Source: Adiantum capillus-veneris
Taxonomy: Eukaryota > Streptophyta > Polypodiopsida > Polypodiales > Pteridaceae
Assembly (NCBI GenBank): GCA_014529385.2
Contig: CM043966.1
Location: 95,072,587-95,136,586, forward strand
Direction: 5' to 3'
Length of the DNA stretch: 64,000 nt
Below, in pieces: positions 50,037-61,838 of this stretch (the stretch's first letter is position 1; each line of letters starts with the position of its first letter). A model generated the notes under the pieces. It did not search any database. It was not told where the DNA came from and worked only from the letters and a program-made list of their open reading frames with translations. Made by a program: the position numbers and the translations under genes.

Positions 50037-51770
50037 CTACCTAATTCCCATCGGTGCCTGACAATGTACAAACCACCTTGAAGGTAATCCCTTTGTTAGA
50101 AGATCAGCAGGATTCTTAGTGGTGTGAATCTTGGTAAGCTGCAATCGCTTGTCCTCAAGCACTTCACGAATGAAGTGATACTTCACATCCACATGCTTTG
50201 TCTTTGCATGAGACACTGGATTCTTTTCCAATTGTATAGCACTTTGGTTATCACAATGTAACATAGGCACTTCAACATTGATTCCAAAGTCTCCCACCAG
50301 CCGACCAAGCCATATAGGTTCCTTGCAAGCTTCTGAAACTGCAACATATTCAGCCTCTGTAGTAGACAAGGTAACACAATCTTGCAAATGAGATCGCCAT
50401 GAAACTGCACCTCCAGTGAGTTCAAAAACATAGCCTGAAGTGGACCTTCTCTTTTCCAAGTCTCCTGCATAATCTACATCCGTGTAACCCATTACACATG
50501 CTTCCTTTATTCCAAAGCAAATGCACATGTATTTTGTACCATTCAAATATCACATAACCCCTTTCATTGCCTCCCAATGTTTCTTGCCTAGATTTGACAT
50601 ATACCTGCTAACAACTCCCATTGCAAAAGCAGTATTAGGACGTGTAGGAGTCATAGCATACATCAAACTCCCAACTGCAGATGAATAAGGAACTTTTCCT
50701 CTTCAGACTTAGGGCAATCATTTTTAAAGAGTTTCACATATGGAGGCAAGGGAGTACTAAATGCCTTCCCCCTCTCCATATTGAAATGCTTGAGCACTTT
50801 AGCAATGTACTCAAATTGAGACAAATAGAACAATTTCTTGCATCTATCTCACTTAATGCGCATGCCAAGGATATGGCTTTCTTCACCCATGTCTTTCATT
50901 TCAAAGTTTGCATGTAACTCTGACTTCAAGGCTGAAATCTCATCCCTACATTTTTCGGCAATTGACAGATCATCTACAGAAAGGAGAAAAATTAGCAAAC
51001 TACCATCATTAGTTCGCTCAGTGTAGAGGCAATGGTCCATATCGCTATGTTTGTAGCCTTGAGAGAGCATGAACGGATAGAATTTACAATACCACTCCCT
51101 CGATGACTATTTTAGACCGTAAAGAGTCTTTTCTAACTGACACACCAAGTCTTCATTGCCTATCAACAAAACATTCTGGCTACTGCATATAAACTTCTTC
51201 TTGAAGATCACCATGCAAGAACGTTGGCTTGACATCCATCTGGTTAAGTTGCATGTTCTCTTTAGCAACCAACAGAAGTACATACCGCAGAGTAGTCGTC
51301 TTGATAACCGGAGAAAAGATCTCTTCAAAGTCAATACCTTGTTGCTACTTAAATACTTTAGCAAAAACTCGTGCCTTGTACTTGGGTTTATTATAATGAG
51401 GTGTAATTTTTTGCTTATACACCCATTTGCAAACTTAATGTCGTTTTACCTTTAAGCAAACGAACCAACTTTCAAGTTTGATTCTTATGCAACTGAGTGT
51501 ATAGATTTCTCCCACTTTGCCTTGTCATCCATTGACATAGCTTCCTTATAGTAGGAAGGCTCTTCGCAATCTGTCAACATAATGTAGTCCAATGAGGGAG
51601 TAAATCTATCAGGAGGCCTTGAAACCCTTGTAGACCTTCTAATAACTGCTTGAGCCGGTTGTCCCTCAGCAACACCTTGTACTACAGAAGGATTCTGTAC
51701 TTGTTGTCCTCATTCCCCGCTAGCTCTCTCCACCTTTGAAGGTATCTGAGGCCTTGGGACTGAGGCCGGG
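50037..51770 (-). pseudogene. Ty1/copia retrotransposon pol (RT and RNase H), 5'-truncated
   Basis: On the minus strand, from high to low coordinates, are FTPSLDYIMLTDCEEPSYYK then EAMSMDDKAKW (start of the RT region), broken RT blocks recoverable in several frames (GIDFEEIFSPV, RYVLLLVAKENMQLNQMDVK), and then an open part 51070-50849 with LIFLLSVDDLSIA (motif C; VDD) and FEMKDMGE. The RNase H frame 50546-50037 is intact, with VMGYTDVDYAGDLEKRRSTS then GYVFELTGGAVSW, LSTTEAEYVAVSEACKEPIW, LHCDNQSAIQLEKNPVSHAK then TKHVDVKYHFIRE and KNPADLLTKGLP. Gag, protease and integrase are absent: the element is cut at about 51770 where G2 begins. Confidence 0.9.
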
Positions 51771-51778
51771 GATGGTTA

Positions 51779-53275
51779 ATGCTTTTACAGAGTTTGTGTT
51801 ATGCTTGTGATGCTGCTAATGATGATGCCCCCATGTTCATTAATTATCTTGTTACTAGGTTGCAGCAAGCTATGGGCAACCCTGGTTTGCAAATCAAAGT
51901 TACTCAACAACTTTATGCTTATGGGATTTCCCTTCCTCTCCAAGAGGAAGGGAAATCTCCTAAGCTCTCTCTCCAAGAGGAGAGAGAGCTTAGGAGGCCT
52001 CTTGATGAGACTCCCAAAATAAGATCTCTCCCATAAGAGAAGAGGAATCCAAAGAACGAGAAAGAAGCGAATCCCTAAGTTCCTCTGAAGATGTGGCTCC
52101 CGAAAGACGGCGATCTAGACGGTCACCAACTACTCCTAAGAGGAAAATATTAACCCATAGTCCTTCTCCTTGTCACTCCGGAAGGGAAGAGAGGAAACAA
52201 AGGAAGGAAAAGGCAAGAAAAATGTCACCCTCTTCTCCTTCTTCTTCACCTTCCTCCTCTTTCGACGAAAGCAACAACTGTTCTCCTAGAGAATACAAGA
52301 GGAGGGGACATCACAAATCTTATCCTGCATGGCAAAGGTCCTAAAAGCTCAAAAAGTTCAAAGAGGGATGAAAGAGTATCTCTTTTCTCACCTATGATGG
52401 CACCTTTGGGTCCACCGACAAAGTATTGTCCTTCATCCAACAATTTCATGCATCCTTTTTCCTCAAAGCTACGCCACGTAGCTATGCACTTCCAAAAATC
52501 TGATTGTCAATGGTTAGCTAGCCTTCATGGCAACAACAAAGCCCCAAAAACATGGAAAAATATACAAGTTTCCATCATGAAGCAATTCCTTACAAGCGAT
52601 GCAAAGGACAAAGTGCTTGCCAAATGATGGAGTTTGAAGTTGATCTCCAATGAGTCTATCCACAAATATGTGGACAAGTTTTGGGATTTACATATCAAGG
52701 CTACCGTCTAAGTAAAAGATAGACTTTGCCAAGCAAAAGAAAAAATTTTGTGCGAGATTACCTGAAGAAATGGTCGAGTATGTCAACTGCCAACAGCCTG
52801 GTTCTATCACCAAAGTAATCCACCACACTATGGTTGCATCACGTATCAATTTCCAACAAGGGGCTAGAAGAATACCAAGCCCATGGAAAGCAAAGACAAA
52901 AATGATTCAAAGGAGAAGAACAATTCCCAAAACTCTTCCCCAGGAAACAACAACAACAGCAACAATAATAGGTCCAAGGAGAAGGGAGTTTACAAAGGTA
53001 AAAATAAACTCTCTTCTAAAGAGTTAGAAGCTAGCAAGGACCACAAATGCTTCAAGTGTGCGGAGAAAGGTCATGGCTATCGTTCTTGCCCCAAAAGAAA
53101 TGCCCGTAATGAGACTCCTAGAGCTTCAACGATCGAAGCTCCAAAAGAGGATGCTCAATGCAAAGGATCACCTCTCTCCTATGCTTGGAGAAAGGTAAGG
53201 GAGCATGATGCCTTCATCTTGTTTGAACCTGGATCATCTTGTTTGACCCTGGCACTACTCACAACTTCATATTAA
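51779..53275 (+). pseudogene. G2 gag with zinc knuckle
   Basis: The N-terminal frame (51779-52036) reads FINYLVTRLQQAM. A Ser/Arg/Lys-rich segment follows (52093-52344, SPSSPSSSPSSSFDES). The capsid-like part across shifts reads YDGTFGSTDKVLSFIQQFHA, KTWKNIQVSIMKQFLTSDAK (cf. 'W..f...l...F') and SNESIHKYVDKFWDL (cf. 'SI.eY...F'). A CCHC knuckle CFKCAEKGHGYRSC lies at about 53049-53090. Several stops and shifts separate these, so it is non-functional. Confidence 0.78.
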
Positions 53276-53540
53276 TGTAGTTTGCCACTAAGTTGGCATT
53301 CAAGATTTCAAGATGGGAAATACTATAAGTACTGATGGAGCTTTCAAGGAACAACAAGTCTCCGTTACTCCTTTATTGGGAAGTTGAGGCTTCATGTCCA
53401 AAGCTACGTTGACAAAGAAGACTTTTCCATCTCTCCTCTCTAACATGAAGATGTTATCCTAGGGGCAACATGGTTCAACCGCATGGCTGCCAACATGAAG
53501 TTCCCTTAAAGGAGAATCTACTTCACCTACAGGGAAAAGA
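53210..53540 (+). pseudogene. G2 protease remnant
   Basis: LFDPGTTHNFI near 53246 matches the gypsy protease active-site block (usually vL.D.GStHnFI), and a downstream region contains a degenerate DVILG-like segment (about 53450, ILGATWFNRMAAN in frame). Stops break it. Confidence 0.55.
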
Positions 53541-53789
53541 GCATGTATATAGATGCTAGTGAGTCTGGTCATACTATACCACTTGTAAATTCACCTGCTT
53601 TTGATAAGTCAATGAAGAGCTCAGTTTTTGCATACATGATTTTTGTCAAAGAGTCTGTAAATGATGCCAATGTTTTATCAAATGAAAATGGTAGGAATAA
53701 AAAAGAATTAGATTTGTCTACTTTTCTAAATGGATTCCAAGTTGTTTTTATCGATGATATCCCTATGGACTTACCTCCAAAACAAGGGG

Positions 53790-55368
53790 ATGATGACCAT
53801 TGAATTGAACTCCTACCAAGAAGCTCATTACCTAACAAGCCTCCTTATTGAGTTTCCCAAGCTCAACAAGAGGAGATCATGAGGCAAGTACAAGAATTGG
53901 TAGACAAAGGGATGGTGAGGCCTAGCTCTTCTCCTTTTTGTTCTCTAGTCCTTTTAGTGCAAAAGAAAGATGGTACATAGCACATGTGTGTGGACTCGGC
54001 GAGCGCTAAACCATATCACTATCAAAAACAAATTCCCTGTACTACGGGTTGAAGATCTATTTGATAAGCTATAAGGATCTACCTACTTCAGTAGGATTGA
54101 CCTTAAAAGTGGCTATCATCAAATAAGGATAAAGAATGAAGATATCGTAAAGACCACGTTCTGTACAACGTTTGGCCTTTATGAATAACTTATCATGCCT
54201 TCTGGTTTGACAAATGCTCCAGCCATGTTCAATTATTTAATGGAGAAAATATTTAGACCCTACCACAAATTCACTGGAGTGTTCTTCGATGATACCATCA
54301 TCTACTCCAAGTCCATCGCGGAACACAAGAAACATCCCCAGGTAAATTTTCAAGCTTTGAGGAAGAACTAGCTTTTTATCAATCAAAAGAAGAGTAAATT
54401 TTTCCTTAAAGAGATTCAATACTTAGTTCATATTATCTCTTAAGATGGTATCGCATGGATCCATCAAAGTTGGAGGTGATAAAATCATGGCCTAATCCAA
54501 GGAATCTACATGAACTAAGAAGCTTTATTGGTATATGTGCATGCTATATATGCTTCATAGCTAAATTCTCTCAAATAGCAGGACCATTATATGACTTAAC
54601 AAAGAAGAGTGTTAAGTACTCATGGACTGCTAAAGAGAAAAATGCTTTTGACATGCTCAAAGAGAAGCTTACCTTCCAACCAATGCTTATGCTTCCCTAT
54701 CTCTCAAAGCCATTTGAGGTCCAATCTGATGCTTGTGGTGATTGCCTTGGAGCAGTTTTGCTTCAAGAAGGGCATGCCATAGCATATGAGAGCTGAAGGC
54801 TCAATGCTATTGCATATGAGTTCCAAAGGCTCAATGCCAATGAACGAGTCTTGGGCATATACGAAAAAGAGCTTCTAGTTGTTCTACATGCCCTAGACAC
54901 ACGGAAGCACTATCTATCGAGGACTCCATTTATTTTGTGTATGGACCACCAAAGTCTCAATGACGCAAACCAAGCTTTTCAACAAACACATGAGGTGCAC
55001 AAATTTTATTTCACAATTTTATTTTATATTGCTCACATTGCTAATAAGCATAATCAAGTGGCTGATGCACTTTCACGAGGACCAAGAGTCAATGCGGTCT
55101 CTATAGCAACTCACAATCATCTATCTTCTATGATAGATGAGTATTCTATTGACCTTGACTTTAAAGACATAATGTCAGCCCTTGCTTTGGGGAAGAAAGA
55201 AGAACCATTCACCTTACAGGACGGTTATCTTGTCCATGGCAACAGGCTATGTGTTACTCACTCCATTCGTGAGAAAGTCATGTATGAATCCCACACTCAT
55301 CCCTATGTGGGGCATAGAGGCATTCAACCTACTCTTTGAGGAGTAGAGACGTACTTCTATTGGCCTAC
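53790..55368 (+). pseudogene. G2 reverse transcriptase, RNase H and integrase N-terminus
   Basis: RT blocks across frames are KNKFPVLRVEDLFDKL, GSTYFSRIDLKSGYHQIRI (motif A), KTTFCTTFGLYE, MPSGLTNAPAMFNYLMEKIF (motif B) and GVFFDDTIIYS (motif C, FFDD). From 54455 come NLHELRSFIGICACYICFIA and PLYDLTKKSVKYSW; then RNase H: FEVQSDACGDCLGAVLLQEG, IYEKELLVVLHALDTRKHYL and HIANKHNQVADALSRGP. The integrase finger begins ESHTHPYVGHRGIQPTL and VETYFYWPT, where CACTA B interrupts at 55369. Stops include one near 54796, where GCTCAATGCTATTGCATATGAG-type sequence is locally duplicated, and one near 55339. Confidence 0.87.
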
Positions 55369-55376
55369 CACTTCAC

Positions 55377-55490
55377 ATTAGCGACGCTCCCAGTGCGACG
55401 CTTAAAAGTGAAAATTCACAGCATCGCTAGTTTATTTGTAACATAGCAACGCTCATAGCGACGCCCATAGCAACGTCGACAAGGGTAAAA
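55377..55490. repeat. CACTA B left subterminal motif cluster
   Basis: Variants of GCGACGCTC / AGCAACGCTCATAGCGACG cluster in the first 120 bases. Confidence 0.75.
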
Positions 55491-55569
55491 AATAAACCAA
55501 GAGCGCCCAAAAACTCACAACTTAGATTTGAGTTTTCGATGCTCAAGCAAGCAAAGAGATAACCAGTGC

Positions 55570-55593
55570 TCTCCATCTCTCTCTCTTTCTTCT

Positions 55594-55630
<37 letters not shown>

Positions 55631-55743
55631 AGGAGAGGAAGGAGATCCAGGTATGCTCCTTCCCTCTCCTCTCTCTCATGTTCTCTTCCCCTCTTTCTCT
55701 CTCTCTCCCTCTCTCTCTCTTTCACACACACACACATTGTGTT

Positions 55744-55782
<39 letters not shown>

Positions 55783-55857
55783 ATGCATAAACAAAACACA
55801 CACACACACACACACATGCATAAACAAAGAATGCATACACACACACATTGAGAGAGG

Positions 55858-55905
<48 letters not shown>

Positions 55906-56219
55906 AGAGAAGAAGAAGAAGAAGAAGAAGAAGAGAGTTTTAACGTCATAGGAAACTATCCCAAGAGACCTTAAAGATCTAGTGGACGAGGAGTTGAACT
56001 TAGAGACCTGTTATTCAAGAGGGAAATGGCATAACCAATCTACCACACTTCGGTGATAGAAAGGTTATACCATTTTCCTCTTTTTATTGGTACACACACA
56101 CACCCACACCCACACACACACACACCCGAGAAGAAGAGAGTTTTAACATCGTAGGAAACTATCCCAAGAGACCTTAAATATCTAGCCGACGAGGAGTTGA
56201 ACTCAAGATCTGTGGAACA

Positions 56220-56253
<34 letters not shown>

Positions 56254-57229
56254 ATAAAAAACCAAAGAGAGAGAGAGGGGGGGAGAAGACGAAAGAGAGA
56301 GGTAAGGGGAGAAAACAGAGAGAAAGAGATTATGTTAAAATTTAAATTAGATTAAGTTAGATTACATTTATATTTATGTTTATGTTGAGTTTAAGATCAG
56401 ATTAGATTTAGATTTACGTTAGATTAGATTTAGGTTTATTTAGGTTAGATTAGATTAGATTTAGGTTTATTTTGAGTTAGATTTATGTTAGGTTAGATTT
56501 AGGTTTATTTACGTTAGATTTAGATTTACGTTAGATAAGATTAGATTTAGCTTTATTTTGAGTTTAAGATTAAATTAGATCTAGATTTATGTTCGATGGA
56601 CTAGCTTTTTTTAGATTTAGGTTAGATTTTAGTGCATGTCAATGAAGGTGCGCTTTTGATGTTAAGCATTGTATGAAAAACACTTGCTCATATGAAAAAG
56701 ACTTCGTTTTCCTACACGAGAAAATTTTCTGCACTCACAACCTCGACAGTCCATGCGGACCAGCAATTCCACCTGCATGTTTGACTGCTGCTGCCATACA
56801 ATAAGCCGTCATGATCAGCCAATGGAAGAGAAAATTGAGCCTACACAGAAATTAGTGATGTGAGATGACGATTCCAAGGGTCACACACACACACACACTA
56901 CACAGCCCGTCAAATCTAGAGTAAGAATTAAGTGCTTTGAGCAGGCATCAGCTACATTGCAAGAATGGCGTACCTGCATGCTACATACAAATATCTACTG
57001 TGAAAAGATGTTAAGATGCTGTGAAATGCTACAGCTAGAGAAGAGGCAAAGTCCACTACATGCACTATCATGTAGAGGTGGATGTGTAGATTTCTTGTAC
57101 CCACAAATATAGGAATTGACCAATAAAGACGAGATCATAACCCGTTGGTTCTGATCTCCGTGCACCTCTAGACCGAGGTGTGCGGGGATTGGACATGACT
57201 AGAGAATGTGAGGTAGTTTATAGTGTGAC

Positions 57230-57269
<40 letters not shown>

Positions 57270-57280
57270 GAGAGAGATAA
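55570..57280. repeat. 5' leader of CACTA B: microsatellites and a TTAGATT minisatellite
   Basis: (CT)n, (CA)n, (GA)n and (GAA)n tracts fill 55575-55935, with more (CA)n and (GA)n at 56090-56290. A degenerate TTAGATT/TTTAGGTTTA minisatellite lies at about 56330-56640. A ~50-base segment (TTTTAACGTCATAGGAAACT then ATCCCAAGAGACCTTAAA) recurs at 55938 and 56142. (GA)n at 57234-57278 precedes the transposase gene. Confidence 0.88.
57113..57230 (+). promoter_or_regulatory. Block conserved with CACTA A upstream of the TNP2-type gene
   Basis: Counterpart of 33245-33365 (TTGACCAATAAAGACGAGAT ... CTGATCTCCGT ... CACCTCTAGACCGAGGTGT). It includes a short inverted repeat CACCTCTAGACCGAGGTG. Function is inferred from conservation and position. 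Confidence 0.5.
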
Positions 57281-57339
57281 AAGACGTAGGATGCCAATAG
57301 AAGATTAAATTTATGTCCAGGTTATAAGATTTTCACCCT

Positions 57340-57880
57340 CATTATGAGTAGTGACGAGGATGTGGGGCCGTCCAACCGAAACACCTATCTCTCAACGAGG
57401 ATCTTATGTCCTTGTAATCAATGCAAGCATGATGTGTGACGGACAAGACGTGTTTCTTTGCAGCACGTTCGCAAATTTGGCGAGTTCGATCCATCTATTA
57501 TAGATCGAGTTGTTGCCAATTATAACTCGTCGGACTCTGACGCTGGCCAACAAGAAGCAATCTTGCAACCCAATAGACTTGTTCGCAGGTGCTTTGGTCA
57601 AGCAGCATATGTGAGGCCACAAGATGTAGCCTCTGACAGCTCGGGGGATGATCATGCAGACCACATTTCCAACGAGGCAATGTTTGAGCCCGAGATCGAT
57701 GAAATGATCGAGACGATCATGGATTCAAAAAGGCTTGTCTATGATGATATGAAAAGTGAAGCCGATACGCCATTGTATGATGGAGCACGTGTGTCTAGAT
57801 TGAAGGCGCTCCTGGTTCTTCTCAACATGCAGACAAAGTTTGGATGGAGTGACTGTAGCGTCACAACGCTTTTCAGGTGA
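57340..57880 (+). pseudogene. CACTA B TNP2-type transposase, N-terminal exon
   Basis: It reads SSDEDVGPSNRN, CPCNQCKHDV, a TGA stop near 57440, RTRRVSLQHVRKFGEF (transposase-associated domain: CPC..C, V..H...GF), then acidic DSSGDDHADH and EPEIDEMIETIMDSK. It ends TPLYDGARVSRLKALLVLLN then MQTKFGWSDCSVTTLFR at a donor CAG|GTGATC. This block order equals element A and other plant CACTA TNP2 proteins. Confidence 0.78.
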
Positions 57881-57973
57881 TCTATTACAATGTGTTTACT
57901 TTAATAAGAAACTCTAGATGTATAATGATCTGATAGATTTTTACACAATTGTACCGCATCTTTTTCGCTGTGT

Positions 57974-59400
57974 AGATTGCTAAAAGAGCACATACTGCCA
58001 GCTGATAATGATGCCAGATTCTAGAGGGGAAGCAAGAAAGATCTTGCGAAACTTGGGGATGGATTACAATTCGATCCATGCTTCTCCTAACGACTACATT
58101 CTTTTCAGAGGGGAATACATAGACATGGAGAAGTGTCCGAAATGTGATTCCGAGAGATATCGAGTAGATCTCCACGAAACAAAAATTCCACAAAAGGTTT
58201 TGCGACATTTTCCTCTGCTTCCTCGCATTAAGCATTTCTTCGAATGTAAGTCCATGGCCGCCCTAGAATCATGGCATGAGGAGAATAAATCTTTGGATGG
58301 TGTGCTACGGATTCCTGCAGATTGCACAGCCTGGAAACATATAGATGAAACATGGTTGGATTTTGCTAGGGAAGCTCAAAATTTGCGCCTAGGCCTGGCT
58401 ATGGATGGCGTAAATCCATTTGGTCAAAGATCAACATCTGACAGTGAATGGCCCGTTGTCATCATCAACTACAACATTCCCCCGTAGTTGACTACAAAGA
58501 AGGGGCACCTATGGCTAATCTTGATTGTGCCGGGGCGGTATAAAGTGAAGAATATGGATGTGTATCTTCATCCACTATTGGAAGAGCTACAACAATTGTG
58601 GATTGGCATAGAAGTGGTGGATATGAGTCAACACACAGGTCGACGGAATGCTTTGATCAAAGGCATTCTAATGTGGACCATGCATGACTATCCCGGACTA
58701 ACAGAATGCTCAGGTGACTTACACTTAAACTCAAACACTATAAATCTTGGTTTTTCTCAATCTTATCTATTATCATGTGTATACATGCAGGGATTCAAAC
58801 AAGCGGATACAGAGCATGTGTCACATATGGACCTAGAGAGAATGCACGTCGGGCGTCCTCATTGAAGAAGAAAATCTACGAAGGTCATCAAGCGTATCTT
58901 CCAGAGAATCATGTGTTACGCGACGGCTTTTTCGGAAGAGAGCCACCGAGGATGTCTGCACAAGCATGGTAGAGCAGAAGGAGATGTGTGATGACGGTTT
59001 GCCCCAAGGGATGAAGAGACTCTCTCTATGGTATGAGCTACCATATTGGCCCCGACTCATGATCAATCACTTGCTCGATCCAATGCACATATTCAAGAAT
59101 GTGGGTAATCTGCTATGGGACCATCTGACCGGCAAGAAAGATACTTTGGGAGCCAGGGTTGACCTTAGAAATGTGGATCATATGGAGCAATATTGGCCGC
59201 AGACAGCATCTGATGGATCGATAAAACTCCCTAAAGCGCCATGGATTTTCACAGGAGCCCAAGAACGCAAAGTAAAAGAGACCATTCGATCTGTGCGGAC
59301 CCCCACTGGCGTAATGCACTCGCTCTGAACGTGTTTTACTAAAGAAGGAAAGCTTACCGATTTGAAGTCACAAGACTGGCATAAAATGTGTCAGGTATGT
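57974..59400 (+). pseudogene. CACTA B TNP2-type transposase, catalytic core (Transposase_21)
   Basis: After an intron ending TGTGTAG: LLKEHILPADND, a frameshift, DSRGEARKILRNLGMDYNSI, LFRGEYIDMEKCPKC, then the diagnostic core IKHFFECKSMAALESWHEEN, GVLRIPADCTAWKHIDETW, LRLGLAMDGVNPFG (catalytic Asp candidate), WPVVIINYNIPP, a TAG at 58485-58487, VPGRYKVKNMDVYLHPLLEE, ILMWTMHDYPGLTECSG, an intron, KIYEGHQAYLPENHVLRDGF, and MKRLSLWYELPYWPRL then LLDPMHIFKNVGNLLWDHL (second catalytic block). It ends KLTDLKSQDWHKMCQ at about 59395. The core is nearly complete in order, but stops and shifts inactivate it. DUF4218 is begun (FILPMAILGCLSLDIRNTIY at 59463-59525) and then lost at the hairpin. Confidence 0.85.
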
Positions 59401-59540
59401 TCATAGTGGAATATATCATAGTAGGAATTATGTAACAAATTTGTCTGTTGCACTTGTTGTGCAGTTTATTTTACCGATGGCAATATTGGGATGTTTGTCT
59501 CTTGACATTCGTAACACAATCTACAAACTTGAGAAGTTGA

Positions 59541-59750
59541 TGCGATGGAGATTGAAGCTGCAATCACAAAGGTCTGCTCAATATAGATGTTTCTCGTCCC
59601 ACCGCTAGATCTAGTTGATCAGGTGAAAGAGACACTAAGAAGCACTACTACTGCTTCTCAGTGTCTCTTTCACCCGATCAATTAGATTTAGTGGTGGGGT
59701 AAGAAACTTCTATGAGCAGACCTTTGCGATGCAGCTTCAATTCCATCGCA
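59541..59750. repeat. Large inverted repeat (hairpin) at the truncated DUF4218 exon
   Basis: Arms of about 100 bases (59541-59644 and 59651-59750) are reverse complements with scattered mismatches. Matching landmarks are TGCGATGGA / TCCATCGCA, GGTCTGCTCA / TGAGCAGACC and GGTGAAAGAGACACT / AGTGTCTCTTTCACC. The loop is only a few bases (ACTACT). The right arm is thus an inverted copy of the exon just before it, and DUF4218/DUF4216 are absent beyond it. Confidence 0.93.
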
Positions 59751-59812
59751 CCTGGAGCGCAGTGCTTTTACAAATTCACAAAAATTCAACGAAACCTCCC
59801 TCTTTATGAGTC

Positions 59813-59846
<34 letters not shown>

Positions 59847-59912
59847 ACTTGTCCATGTTTTCTTCTCCATTCATTCAATACTAAGATTAAATGTTTGTAT
59901 GTTTAATGCAGG

Positions 59913-61054
59913 TATGGATGATGATGATTTTCTTTCTTCTTTGTCACCCCAGCAGAGACAATGGTACGTGGAGCATCATCGCTCTGGAGCACCATCACGC
60001 GTTCCTACTGCTTTAGCGTATCCCTCTATTTCGGAGCATTCATCACGCTATGAAGCTTCGGTGTCGACGAGACAATCTTCACACTCGTCTAGGCACCGGT
60101 GCTCTAGTGGTGGCGACGACGGTTGTTGTGGGGATTCCGCCGCCAATTCCTCGACACCACCTCATGTTCGACGAGTCTCTTGACCCTCCCCTTCTTGCCC
60201 GCCCCCACACCAGCCACAACATCGCCATCTACATCAGGTTTTGTGCAGCTGACGGCCATTTCTAGGAGCCACACACCACTAGCTACTCCTCCAGGAGTCA
60301 CTCCAGTCGACACTCCTCGCTTTGGGGCCCAGAATCCAGTGGAGACACCTGACATTTGTACCCCCATCGACACGCCGCTAGAGACCCCTGCCCGGACACC
60401 CAGGTTCACGCGTCACCGACAAGAGGGCTTGCCTTACTCCGTCGACCTCAGCGGCGGCATCATCTTGGATGATGAAGGCAAGAAGGTGATCTCACACATG
60501 TGCGATCTTTGCTCTCAGGTGTTTAGACACTACATACTAAACACCTGGAGTGAAGTACCAAGCGATTTAAAAGACAGATTCATCAACATGCTACATGACG
60601 AGTTTCCCGTTTCAACACGGGATGACCGCTTCAATGAAGACCTGATGAAGGTTTGAATGTGCGAATACTTCAAGCACAAGCGTTCCAAAGTGCAAAAAGC
60701 AATTAAGTGTTTTTGCATTGCTCTTACGTTTGATAGTTTAGGGTTTAGGGGTTTTAAATTCTAACATAATGGATTCTTTGTATGTTTTGACAGTGGTCGA
60801 TGATAGGATGTGACCCCACACTATACGAGCGCGAGTACACAGTCAGGAAGGGCTTAAACGCCCTGATGGACATTCTGAGTTCTCACGGAAGCATGGTTAG
60901 TATTAGGGTTTACTCTTTTCTATTTGTTGTATTGTTTTATAAATTATATGTTTATACTTACAGAAAGCTGTCTTATTGTTTTTTTTTTGCAGAATCCGAC
61001 AGATACGCTGCTTGGACGCGATGAGACGTCTGATTGGACGATGTCAGTCCACTC
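59913..61054 (+). pseudogene. CACTA B second gene: Transposase_24-like (TNPA-type) protein
   Basis: After an acceptor at AATGCAG the ATG at 59916 starts MDDDDFLSSLSPQQRQWYVE, and a Ser/His-rich stretch with GDDGCCGDS follows. After a shift near 60180 comes a Thr/Pro-rich linker with TPVDTPRF, TPIDTPLETPARTP, then VISHMCDLCSQVFRHYILNT then WSEVPSDLKDRFINMLHDEF (Transposase_24 core: W...P...K......F). Later exons, bounded by CAG acceptors and GT donors, encode WSMIGCDPTLYEREYTVRKG (60794-60897) and NPTDTLLGRDETSDW (60993-61054, ending TAG). Linker composition and exon order mirror element A at 35702-36960. Parts of the Transposase_24 C-terminal region (QFR..R, GSGG) are not seen here. Confidence 0.68.
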
Positions 61055-61250
61055 GTAGCTAGATAGCATTAGTTTCCTTTTGTCATAGCATATGTATCAT
61101 GAGATGACGTTTATACGTCTTTTTGTAACCATTGGAAAACCATGTATATTTTTTCAATAATGACAATGGTGTTGTAACTATTACATTTGCAAAGTTTAAC
61201 AATCAAGTGATTTTGCCTATGATGTGTGCAATTGTCATTAATTTACTTTT

Positions 61251-61838
61251 GTCAATTTTTATGTTTATTCGGCAAACAATACTATGGATGATGGAATTAA
61301 TGGTTATATTGTCTTGTGGGTGACTACTTTGGGTCTATATCTAAGCTTGCATTTTCTTTCAAAGGTGAATCTGGGCTTATCTTGGATTCATTTAGGTTTA
61401 CTCAATCATTGAAACATTCAATATGGTTGATGGGTGGCAGGGCATTCAATGCCCAGCCACCAAAAAAAAATCTCTCGGGTGTCGCTATGTAAGGCTCTGC
61501 AGCGTCGCTATAAACGTCACCATAGGTGGCCTGTAAACGTCGCTGTCAATTTTTATCTTTATTCTGCAAACAATACTATGGATGATGGAGTTAATGGTTA
61601 TATTGTCTTGTGGGTGACTACTTTGGGTCTATATCTAAGCTTGCACTTTCTTTCAAAGGTGAATCTGGGCTTATCTTGGATTCATTTAGGTTTACTCAAT
61701 TATTGAAATATTCAATATGGTTGATGGGTGGCAAGGCATTCAATGCCCAGCCACCAAAAAAAAATTCTCTCGGGTGTCGCTATGTAAGGCTTTGCAGCGT
61801 TGCTATAAACGTCGCCATAGGTGGCCTGTAAACGTCGC
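61251..61838 (+). repeat. Tandem duplication, 294-base unit, in CACTA B 3' region
   Basis: GTCAATTTTTAT starts both units (61251 and 61545). Each contains TACTTTGGGTCTATATCTAAG, a small hairpin around GGTGGCAGGGCATTCAATGC, and ends in GCGTCGCTATAAACGTC-type motifs. The units are about 95% alike by eye. Confidence 0.9.

Noticed and set aside
56330-56640. Interstitial telomere (TTAGATT/TTTAGG-like units)
   Set aside because: The units are degenerate and do not follow TTTAGGG or TTAGGG. It is better described as a local minisatellite in the CACTA B leader.
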